From assembly GCA_963680875.1 (NCBI GenBank), contig OY804576.1, positions 73,909,668 to 73,973,667 on the forward strand: 64,000 nt of DNA, written 5' to 3'. The notes beneath the pieces were generated by a model that saw nothing but the letters and a program-made list of their open reading frames with translations, did no database searches and was not told the DNA's origin. The first letter of the stretch is position 1. The number at the start of each line of letters is the position of its first letter. Below are positions 11,801 through 23,800 of this stretch, one piece after another. Position numbers and translations under genes: made by a program. The stretch comes from Bathymodiolus brooksi. Lineage: Eukaryota > Mollusca > Bivalvia > Mytilida > Modiolidae.

Positions 11801-14800
11801 GGCTTGTTTAACAACGAAAGGGAGACAACTCGAGCGAAATTTTGAAGAGCTAAAACCAGCATCGCATGTCCCTATTCTCGGAACGATTTTAAACATATTC
11901 TATGTTTTTGTTGTTGTTTTTTTCTCTCCGTTAAATTCTTTGAATCTTGTGAAACGACTGATAACTTCTAGATATCTTTTTTTTGTGTGAAAGAATATGT
12001 TTATCCGTTTTGTTTATGTTTTTCACCTGTTGCATTGTCATTAAACTTCACCCATCATGACGTATTTTTCTTTGCGCAATACTGTTTATTTACAATAAAT
12101 GGTGTGTTTTTATTATTCAATAAAGTGTAGAAGAAAACTATTCTTCTTTAATCAAAATTAATTTCCGACAAATAATTCAATAGATAAAACGCTTCCTTTG
12201 TGTACTTTTCATAATCATTGATGTATGCCGACCCAAGCGCACTTATTATGAATCGATAATTTTTGATTGTACACATCTAACCTGTGTCATAATACCAAGC
12301 CAATTCAAATATTATCACTAATTAATTTGACAGATTGTGAAATAGCCTAAGGTAAAAATGTCAAATTCAATGACCGGATGTTTCACCTGTGATCCGATTT
12401 TAATCCTAAGGTAATACACATGTTTTGATAGGTAAATTTGACTTAACGAATGTAAATAATATGGCTTTCTACATCTCGGGACCAAAACTTTTATTCGAGA
12501 CAACAGAAATTTCGACTCAACAGGAGTCAAATTATATATATTTATACACAACGAAGTTCGGGACTTCGATAAAAATTCGACTCAACCGGAAATTCGAGAC
12601 AATGAGAGTCAACTGTATGTTCAATGTGTATAAAAACCAACTAAGTCGGCAAACAGGAAGTAGGAATCTGTGACCAAATATCAGATTTCTGCCATCAACA
12701 GTTACTGAGAAAAATGTGACGAAAAATATCTTGGACAGACAGAGGTAAAACAGTATACCCCCCTCCCCCTTTGGGGAGCGGGGGTATAATGAAGATTAAC
12801 ACCGAGTTATGCTGCAAAAGATACGATTTTTTGACAAAAAAGACCCAAAACTATCGTTATCGGAATGATTGTCCAGGATAAAAAGAATTCAAATCTATTC
12901 ATATGACCTTCTATGTGAACACGTCTTAAGCATGCACACTGTTTAGAAACAATAAACAACATGTGGTTCTTGGGCAAAAGAGAAAGTGTCAACGTGTGGA
13001 AGAAAGTGGACTTTGACGGATTCAGAGAGAAAGATGAATAGAAGTGAAGTATCTTCCAAATGGAACAAATGCAGGATATATGTAGGGGATCAGTTGGACC
13101 GTTGGAACGAACTCAAGGACGTGCTACGCATCCAAACTCGCGCTGAAGTGGCAAAGATCGTGCTTGATAGGTAAGCCGAGCATGTTTTTTTCCTTCTTTT
13201 CTCAATCGTTTTTCATATTTTATGATTTATGATGATGCCTATGATCATTTTCGGTAGATATTATTCAATATATGTAATCTTGCACCTGGCAACAGCAAAT
13301 TATTGTCAATGAGTAGCATAAAACGGCCGTATTTGCGAGGTAAACAAACACGAATTTTAACATCCATGCTGAAGCATCCGGGCTACTGGCATAAAAATAG
13401 ATTTGGCCTCGCTCAGGTCAGTGCATAATTAATTAGCTTCCAGTAACGATGGTCAGCTTTTTTAAATTGAAAAAAACGTTTTGTAGCGCATTCGCCAATA
13501 ATTCGGTATTTAATCTTCATTTTATGAAGGTCAGTACGGAAAACGACAATAATTTTGGGTATGAAAAAATTACGATTTTGGTAGACAATATGCCTTTAAA
13601 TGCATGTCTTTTTGTTGTGAAAAGACAAAAAAAGCTAAATAAAATAAATAAATTCTACTTCAATGAAAGCATTTTCATTGACATCAGAACGATTTACAAA
13701 GTAGTATCAGTAAGGTTTTTTTTGTTCAGAGAGTGATGGTCTATAACCAACAGATTCTACCTTCTCAGCTAGTAGTCAGTTAACTACGAACATTCACTGA
13801 ACCTACTATTAAATTGTCTATGTTTTTGTTGTCATATAATTATATCAGTGAATTTATGGTCTTTTTGAGCAAAACCAAATCTGAAGGTTTATATTGTGTT
13901 TATATCTGTGTTATCCATCAGCTGGTTTAACCCAGCCACCCTTTTTGTGCTGAATTTCCATCAGCAGATGTGCACTCTTTTGTTGTATTCAAAGATTTGA
14001 GGTGAGGATAGTTGTATGCTTTGTTAATATCGGCTGAATTGTTGACCATCACCAGTTTAAACATATTTCTCATAATATCTAACAAAGTACTCGACATATG
14101 CAGTTCAAGCCAATCAATATCCCCCTAAACTCCTTTTTTTTTTTGTCAACTTGAAACATCTGATCATTATATCAATAATAAACATCATTATATATAACAC
14201 CAAGTTATACTCACTCGTTAAGATGAGGGAAAGCTGCTTTTAATAATTCCAACAAGAACTGCACAACATGTTGAGCATTTTGTCCTGAGTCTCCACTGCC
14301 TGCCAACGGTACTGTTATTTTACCATTCTCCACAAGACAAAACATGTATGCCAATATTGTTGCTTGTGTTGTTAATCCTAGAATAAAATTGTATTATAAT
14401 TGTCGTTATTAGCAACAGAAAAATATCAAGAAACGTTAAGACACGAGACCATTTCAATGACAGTGTTTGTAAGATTACTATATATATTGAAAATCTTTTA
14501 AGATACCTCTACCTGCATTTTAATTTTCATCAGTAAGAAATAAAGGACACTGTTCTTCTGCAGACTAGAGGTTACCTCACACTCACATTTAATAGTGCTT
14601 ATTCTACTCATCACTAAAGACTTCACTGTGATTATGAGATGAAGAACAGGCGGATTATGGTATTAATTTAACACCACTTTCAACAATATTTCAGTTATAT
14701 CGTGGCAGTCAGTTTTATTGGTGGAGGAAACAGATTACCTGGAGAAAATCACTGACAAACTTTATCACATAATGTTATATCGAGTACACCTCGCTCGAGC

Positions 14801-17800
14801 GTTATTTGAGCTCACAACGTTAGATGAAGAACAGAAATAAAAGCATTCTTCCATACATTTACATCATCATGTGTCAAATTTAAAACAAGAAGACCCCATG
14901 TTATGTTCATTTCAACAACAGATTTGAATATACTGTGGAAAAGAAAAGTGGCAAATTGAATAAATACAAACCAGCTAATTGCCCCTTCTGAAAGGCAACA
15001 AACATTATATAGTATTTACATGTGTGTGTTGGACATTAGATTCGAAGCATTGAAATGTATAGTAAAATTTTGTACCTGCTGTATGAGAACTATCTGTCAC
15101 TACTGAGAACACATGCTGTAATATATCTTTAAAATAAGTCTGATAAAAGCTTTGAGCTGCCTCTTCCTTTTGTGCCACATTTTGTAACAATTGATAAAGA
15201 ATATCAAGTCCTGTATCGGCAACATTTCTCATCGTATGTTTGAATGCCCAGATTATAGAGTCTAACACTAATTTAAACTGTGCTGGTGGAATATTCAGGA
15301 AAGCTGAAAATTGAAAAAAAAAAGTTTAAGTAAATAGGGGTTTCAATTGATCTGAAAGGTAAGTAAGGGTTAGTTTTATGGTGTTCAATACCATTTTCAA
15401 CAATATTTCAGTTATATCGTGGTGGTCAGTTTTATTGGTGGAGGACAATTGATATGAATGCGTAATACAAAATAAAACATATATCATTGATATACATGTA
15501 TGTAGTTTATTTAGTAAATAATGCCTCTGTATTTTTGTTCTGTAAATATGCATATAATATTGATTGATTGATCGATTATTGCTCAACACCCAACAAGCAG
15601 TATTTCAGCTATATTCAGGACGGATGCATATAATATGCTTATCTAATATTTTCATAGGAAAAAAGATAGTACATTTGTAATACTGTTAAATTTTAATACA
15701 TGTATATATATTATTTTGAAAAATGAACATGCTCGCATTCAAAATAGTTCTCAATGTCAGAAATGGTGTTAGGTCACATCACAGAATTCATTCAAATTCT
15801 TCAATTGCCGTCACTCTCTGAATACACAATTGTTGCTCTATGTTTTTGGGAGATTTTTTGCATTGATGTGTAAATGTTAATGTAATTTTTATTAAAAAAA
15901 ATATTTTTATATAAATCTCGAAAATTAAAATGTTAATATCAACAGGATTCCATATTTATTTATGAAGATGTAATGATGGTCCTCTATCAAAACCACTGAC
16001 CTTAACGCAAGCTTGTCAGACAAACTGTATCACACAGTTGTATCAATTTTCAACTTAATACTAGTTGGAATCAATGTTTATTGAAACCAGAAGAAATTCA
16101 AATTTATATTATGCAGGTGTATTTGATGAAAAAGTTAAATTTAAATTTACCTTGGAAACAATGGGTATTTACTGCTTGTAACAACAAAAAGAAATTCGTT
16201 CTATGTTCTGGGAACTCCTCAAAATCTTTGTTGATCATTTCTAATGTACATTCAAATACAGCATCAAATATCTGTGGAATATCATTTGTGATGTTGCCCT
16301 GTAAAATATCAAAATTATAATATAATACAGCATCAAATATCTGTGGAATATCATTTGTGATGTTGCCCTGTAAAACATCACAATTATAATATAATACGGT
16401 GCACCCTCATTGTACTGCCACCTTGGCAATAATTTGATGATTTTTTTCAACATATAATCTACATGATTATTTTTTAAATTTGGACTTTGAAATTTGATGG
16501 CGACTAGTGAAATGGGTGGATCAAAGACGAGTGGTATTCATCTATATTGACCAAAAGTAAATGGATGGCTGTCCCAGTTTTCAAATAATAGTCTTGTTGC
16601 CCAGATGTAACATTTATTGACAGAAGTAAAGGGTAACGTTCAATTGTAGCCTACTTTAGGGTACAAGTTACACTTATAATTACAGACTCTATTGTAACTT
16701 GGAAATGTAGAACTTTAATAAAAGCACTTTTCCATTACTTTAATTTGTGTCTTAAGTGTTAAATTATATAGTCTCGTTAAATGAATCTCTCATGTTCCAT
16801 ATCCTTTCTTACTAATTGAGAAATAAAACATTCCGTCTTATAGATAGTATAAATTACATTGTGTACATGCAGAATATAAATACACACCAACCTTTAATCT
16901 ATTAACAATAGAAGCCATTGTACTGAGAACTTCAGGTAGTATAAATACACACAAACCTCTAATCTATTAACAATAGAAGTCATTGTACTGAGAACTTCAG
17001 GTAGTATAAATACACACAAACCTCTAATCTATTAACAATAGAAGCCATTGTACTGAGAACTTCAGGTTCTCTAGCTGCTGGTACATTTCTCTGGTAATCT
17101 AATAATACAGCATCTAATAAAGGTGGGATGAAATTCACAGCAACCTATAAACAATTATATCAATATGATCATGTAAATAATGCAATGCTTTAAAAATTAT
17201 ATAAAATAACATTGTGTGATATCAGCTGTAAGGGTTACAGATGTTTAATGTCACTTTCAACAATACCTCAGTAATATTGTGGTTATCAGTTTTATTAGAG
17301 GAGGAAACCAGAGTATCCAGAGAAAACCATTGAACTGGCACAAAAAAAACCTGACAAAATGTTATATCGGATACAACTCTTTCATGTGCACAAATAAAAT
17401 TAATAACTTTAGTGGCAATAGGTAGCTATTGTCTTGGTAAATCTAAATCCAACTAGCAAAAGAAGACGAGTCATTTCACATATTACTTTCAGATTTACAT
17501 TACCATTCTGTCTTAGATACCTGATGTTGACGATGAACATATTTACTTCAATCGTCTCTATCATTCTACATAAAAATTACAAAATATACCATAACAAATG
17601 TGAGAGGACATTTCCAGTTTTACTTATTTCATTTTTATCAGTTTCTCAGGAAAAAAATGCCTTCGGCACATTATTTTAAAACCTACAAGTTGAAGAAGTA
17701 CTATAAAATAGTGATTTTTTGGTGATATACACAAGTGTTCACAACCTTAACAGGTTAAAAATCATGTACAGCCCGACAGGTCAAATGAAACTGTGGACAC

Positions 17801-20800
17801 AGGATATCATGTGTGAACATTTATGATTACATGTGAATCTTTACTGGGTGTAAAAATATTTGGCAAAGTTATTAATCCAAAGTGGGAAACAGAAGTTCAC
17901 GCCCTATATTCTGACAAATTGGTGTAAAACAATATACTTCCTTTCAAACAATCATGGGGTAATAAAATAGTCTAAAGCCCTCAGCTCTCATAATCAATGA
18001 TCATCGACTAACAGTGATGTCATACTACAACGGACCAAGGACAGATGAAGTTAAAAGTCAGAAATAATGAAAAAGAATTTAAAGGTTCAGTTTATTTGAG
18101 AATTGTAGAAAAGTGAGAAAATGAATTAAGAGGTAAAAAGAGGTCTGTTGTAAATATAACATACTGATTCGGCCTCTAGATAGAGTTTACATCATTGGGC
18201 TTGTATATTTTTCTTCAACATTAATTATATTTCAATAGCTATCTCATTGAGTTATGTATGTATCATAGCAAGTGAAAAGTTTTTCAGCTATATCACTGCA
18301 AGAACAAGCTTTTTATACAACCACAAATATTTTTGGTCATATTATGCTATGGGTCTGTAGACTGTAACAATTTTGTTCTAGTTCATCGATCCTTCTGCAT
18401 TTTTAACAAAGATCCTTGGCACAAAAATAAAGTTTGGTATTTATTTCGGGTATTGCAGTCTTACCTGATGCTAAATGTTCAAAAAGGGTGTTTTCTGTAT
18501 GCAGAGCTTATTATTCATTTGTTTTTTGTTGGTTTTTTTTACGAATTCCTGAATGAAACCAGAGGCTCTCCCAGGAGCCTGTTATCGCTCACCTGGATCA
18601 AAGCTGCTTTCAATAACAATGCAACTGCACTGTGGCGGCCATCTTGGTGGGAGAGCGCGACTGCCGGACACAATTTTGGAAGAGGACCATCCAATGTCTA
18701 TTCCATCAAAGTTTGGTTCTAATTGAGCTACTGGTTCCAGACAAGATGGTTTTTATGTGAATTTCCCATAGGGTCCTATGTTAAACTAAGTACAGCTGTG
18801 CAGCCATCTTGGTCAGAGGGCGGGACCACCAGACACAATTTTGGAAAAGGACCATTCAATGACTATTTCATCAAAGTTTGGTTCCAATTGAGCAACTGGT
18901 TCCAGACAAGAAGATTTTTATGTGAATTTCCCATAGGTTCTTATGTTAAACTAAGTTCGGCTGTGGGGGCCATCTTGGTCGAAGGGCCGAACCGCCCGAC
19001 ATATTTTTGGAAGAGAACCATCCAATGACTATTTCATCAACATTTAGTTCTTATTGAGCAAATGGTTTCAGACAAGAAGATTTTTATGGGAATTTCCCAT
19101 AGGGTCCTATGTTAAATTAAGTTCGGCTGTGGCGGCCATCTCGGTCGGAGGTCTGAAATGCCAGACATAATTTGGAAGGGGACCACCCAAGGATCATTTC
19201 AGCAAAGTTTGGTTGAGATTGGCTCAGTAGTTTCAGAGGAGAAGATTCTTTTAAAAATTTCATCCCCCCTTTTTTCTATTTTTAGCTTGGTGGCCATCTT
19301 GATTGGAAGTCGGGATCACCGGACACAATTTTGGAAGGGGGCCATCCAAAGACTATTCCACCAAAGTTTGGTTGCAATTGGCCCAGTGGTTTCTGAGGAG
19401 AAGATTTTTATGTGAATTTCCCATAGGGTCCTATGTTAAGCTAAGTTCGGCTGTGGGGGTCATCTTGGTCGAAGGGCCGAACCGCCTGACATATTTTTGG
19501 AAGAGAACCATCCAATGACTATTTCATCAACATTTAGTTCTTATTGAGCAAATGGTTTCAGACAAGATGATTTTTATGGGAATTTCCCATAGGGTTCTAT
19601 ATTAAATTAAGTTTGGCTGTGGCAGCCATCTTGGTCGGAGGTATGAAATGCTGGACACAATTTTGGAAGGGGACAACCCAAGGATCATTTCAGCAAAGTT
19701 TGGTTGAGATTGGCTCAGTAGTTTCAGAGGAGAAGATTCTTTTAAAATTTCATCCCCCCTTTTTTCTATTTTTAGCTTGGTGGCCATCTTGGTTGGAAGT
19801 CGGGATCACTGGACACAATTTTGGAAGGGGGCCATCCAAGGATCATTCCACCAAAGTTTTGCTGCAATTGGCCCAGTGGTTTCTGAGGAGGAGATTTTGT
19901 ATGTGAATTTCCCATAGGTTCTTATGTTAAACTAAGTTCGGCTGTGGGGGCCATCTTGGTCGAAGGGCTGAACCGCCGGACACATTTTTGGAAGAGAACC
20001 ATCCAATGACTATTTCATCAAAATTTTGTTCTTATTGAGCAAATGGTTTCAGACAAGAAGATTTTTATGGGAATTTCCCATAGGGTCCTATGTTAAATTA
20101 AGCTCGGCTGTGGTGGCCATCTTGGTCGGAGTCCTGAAATGTCGGACACAATTTTGGAAGAGGACCACCCAAGAATCATTTCAGCAAAGTTTGGTTGAGA
20201 TTGGCTCAGTAGTTTCACAGGAGAAGATTTTTTTTTAATTTCATCCCCCCTTTTTTCTAATTTGCATAATCGGTCAAAATAGGCAAAAGTTCAAATTTGG
20301 GCACATTCTGGCTTAAAATAGAGCAATTTTGGCCATTTGAAGAAATTTCTATTTTTAGTAATGGCGGCTATCTTGGATACAGGACGGCGCTGACGGACAC
20401 AATTTTGAAAGGGACCCACCCTGCCAGGTTTGGTTTAATTTGGTTCAGCGGTTTCAGAGGAGAAGATTTAAATGTGATCTTTTATCAAAATATGCCCAAT
20501 TTGCATAATCGGTATATATCGGCTGAAAGAAAAACTTCACAGAAAAACCGGGAATAAAGGTTAAACTACTCCTTGCCATGTAGTTGCAGCTAAAATTTGA
20601 GCTCATTTTGACTTATACTAAAGCAGCAATGGACAATTGAAGAAATTTCTATTTTTAGTAACAGCAGCCATCTTAAATGGAGGGCAGGGCTGTCGGACAC
20701 ATTTTGAGAGGGACCCACCCTGTCAAGCTTGGTTTAATTTGGTTCAGCGGTTTCAGAGGAGAAGATTTAAATGTGATCTTTTATCAAAATATGCCTAATT

Positions 20801-23800
20801 TGCATAATCGGTATATATCGGCTGAACAAAAAATTTCACAGAAAAACGCGGAATATATGTTAAACTATTCCTTGCCATGTAGCTGCAGTTAAAATTTGAG
20901 CTCATTTTGACTTACACTAAAGCAGCAATGGACAATTAAAATTTCACCCCCCCCCCCCCTTTTTTTCTATTTTTATCTTGGCGGCCATCTTGGTTGGAAG
21001 TCGGGATCACCGGACACAATTTTGGAAGGGGGCCATCCAAGGACCATTCCACCAAAGTTTGGATGCAATTGGCCCAGTGGTTTCTGAGGAGAAGATTAAA
21101 ATGTGAAATGTTGACGGACGGACGACGGATGAAAAGTGATGACAATAGCTCACTTGGCCTAAAGGCCAGGCGAGCTAAAAAAAAGTAAGAAAAAAAAAAA
21201 ATTTTCAGAAGAAGGTATTCACATATTATGCAGAATGCTGACTGACTAAGAGAACATATGCAAAGTGATGACAATATCCCACATGAGCTAACAATTATAT
21301 TTCCAACATAGGTCAAAGACATAATTGTGTCTTCTACTGAAAGTAAGATAATCATAATTTTTTTACCATCTGTGGATCATTTGACCTGGTGACCCATCCT
21401 GAGATCAATTTCAATGCCTCTTTCTTCACTGTCCTCATACTCCTGATAAGAGGCTGTTTTGTTACACTTTCTCCATTACTGGCTATTGCACTACTTATAT
21501 TTTCACTCATTACTTTATAAACATTCAACATGTCTAAGTAAATACGACCAAGCTGAAGGAAAAAAAAATATATAAGATGAATGAAATACAGTTGTCAATC
21601 TTGTATAATATCTAATGAATATCTTTTAAAAGCTTCATAAAATGCAGATAAATGAAATAAATAGACTGTTTTCACTGGAGAACTGCTTAAATTATATAAG
21701 TGTTCCAGCTAGACCAAAATAGAGGGGCGCTGCACTCCGCCCCCAAAATTTTATGCCCCTCTGCCCTTTTTATGCCGTACATGAATCTCAAACGTGTATG
21801 CTTGTGTTGTCCACTCGTGACATTGTCTCAAAACTTGTCCAATTAAATGTGTACAGCTGTAATGCTTTTAACAACAATCACCTGTTGTCAGCTAATTAGT
21901 AATTTCCTGCCCTGACCAAGTGATCAGTTTATGACTTCGGTAATCCTGATCAGTGAAATATGTCCTTAGGTCATTGTAAAAAAAAACCCTGACAATGTAA
22001 AAATTTCACCCCAAAACTCTGGATAACTATATTGCCCTTTTTCCATGGTTCATACACCTTTTTTGTGAGAAAATTCCATGACTTTTCAAGGATTTTTTTA
22101 GTTTTTCCAGGACCAACTTTAAGAAAACTGTCAACGAGTATAAGTGAAATTTTGAGTAATCACATTATTTATCATGTTCTAACCTTTGTATATGAGTATA
22201 TAAGAAATTATCCATCATAAACAGCACACTTGGTAGCCATTTATGCCAACGTGACCTGAACTACTATCAAAATGGAAGTGGCCCGTTGGACAATGAGACA
22301 ATTACAACCCTTTCAGTTTTCTATTTATATTGATAACTTAATTCTAGTATAGCTTGGATGTCCAGCTGGTTTTTTTTTAAGTTGTTGAATTAGAGATTCA
22401 TCAAATAAGAGAACATATATATCTTCTTTTTTATCTTTCTTTTGATTGATTCCACCATATATGGATGGATTCCAAAGACTGCCAAAGAGCATGCTTCGGT
22501 TCTCCAAGGGCCATTTGTTTGCTATCATATCGTCTGAGAACATACTTTGAAAAACCTGTACAATGTCTGTATAACTTATGAAAGAAAAGTAGCTTTTTAC
22601 CATGTTTAATGTCAAAATTATATCTCCACTTTTATGAAATCTGTTGTTGCCACAGACTCCTCCAATAATTTTTTTGTAGGCTGAACATTGGCTGGTTCCA
22701 CTTGATTATTAACCCACACTGACAGTCTCAAACTGCTTTATATATATGTTCAGTGTTTTGTTGACTAAATGTGACTTTTAACTCCACTCTTCCTCCTATG
22801 TTACTGATGTTAATATCCTTTAAACACACATTACATGATGCAGCTTTAAATTTATTCTGTATTTGAGACAGACACTTATATTCTGGCTTTTCAAGCCATT
22901 TAATTTTAAAAGAAGAGTTTCCAGCCATTTTGTGGCAAAAACTACAACATGCTGTATTTGTATGTGGAGGCTGTCATTTTTAAAATATGGAAATACACAC
23001 CTCATAAGCGAGCTATATTATAAAATTGGTAGACGATTTATTTTTAGAAAAATCATAATGTTTAGTGTTCGTCTGGGCTCTTCTTCAAGGGCAGTTTCAC
23101 CCATATTCGAAAAATAAAATTCCTTTTGACCAAATGAGCCTTTTGCCTTTCTCTCACTACTTCCCACATCCAACCATCTTTTTATATTCAGGGTTATCTA
23201 ACCACTTGATCTGAAAATGGTAGTTGCCCGACATTTTAAAAGCCAAAAGTACGTTTTCCAATATCTGGTTTCCTACTGCAACACTGTTTAATGCAGGAAA
23301 CTGTAGTACATTAGGAAACCAGTCTATTCATCCGGTTGCATATTTTTACAAATAATTTTAAAGAAACGAACTTAAAATCCTTATTTTACATTTACCGCAA
23401 CTGGTGCCTTGTTTCAAGTACGTCAAAGGAAACAGTTACGACAGAAATCGGGAGAATCTCTTAATTTTAGATGCTTGAATACATTTAACAAAGATTACAG
23501 CTCAAATAATAATTTTCCATGACTATTCAAGGACTTTTCGATAAAATACAGTTTTCCATGACTTTTAAAGGCCTTTATTTTACAAAATAAAAATCCATGA
23601 CTTTTCCAGGATTCCATTCACAGTTTTTGATGCGCTGAAGTGCCCTTTTTCCAAAGTCGCGACCATTTTCAATTCCTAGCTGGAACACTAACAATTCTTT
23701 ATCTTCCACTAATATAATATACATATTAAAACTTAAAATAATTATAAAAACAAATACACTTTTTGCATGTTTTTATCTCCAAAAACATTTAAAATTTACC

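Larger units (their letters stand above)
11122..13595. mobile_element. TTAA-target TIR transposon, interrupted (2474 bp)
   Basis: Perfect TTAA on both sides (11118-11121, 13596-13599). Inverted ends of about 75 bp with about 2 mismatches begin AGGCATATTGTCTACC. TTAA duplication is typical of piggyBac and Kolobok; no transposase core is visible. Removing the inserted family A copy leaves about 0.9 kb. Lies in XPO1 intron 21. Confidence 0.8.
21700..23688 (-). mobile_element. Degenerate hAT-like transposon (about 2 kb)
   Basis: Inverted ends GTGTTCCAGCTAG at 21700-21712 and 23676-23688. Inside, on the minus strand, are broken transposase pieces: two N-terminal zinc-finger-like segments and a middle segment. 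The C-terminal dimerisation part is missing. I could not find a clean target duplication. Confidence 0.65.

Noticed and set aside
11682..11990. 102-residue plus-strand ORF
   Set aside because: Begins in a family A unit and runs into the left end of the pogo-like element; chimeric by insertion.
13449..13736. 95-residue ORF sharing [13 protein letters not shown] with 10993-11193
   Set aside because: The shared peptide is only the translation of the inverted terminal repeats of the TTAA element.
16241..16453. 70-residue ORF with internal repeat
   Set aside because: Wrong-frame shadow of the duplicated exon-19 border; the real frame is different.
20936..21355. 139-residue minus-strand ORF
   Set aside because: Runs through the right end of family B into intron sequence; no coding similarity.
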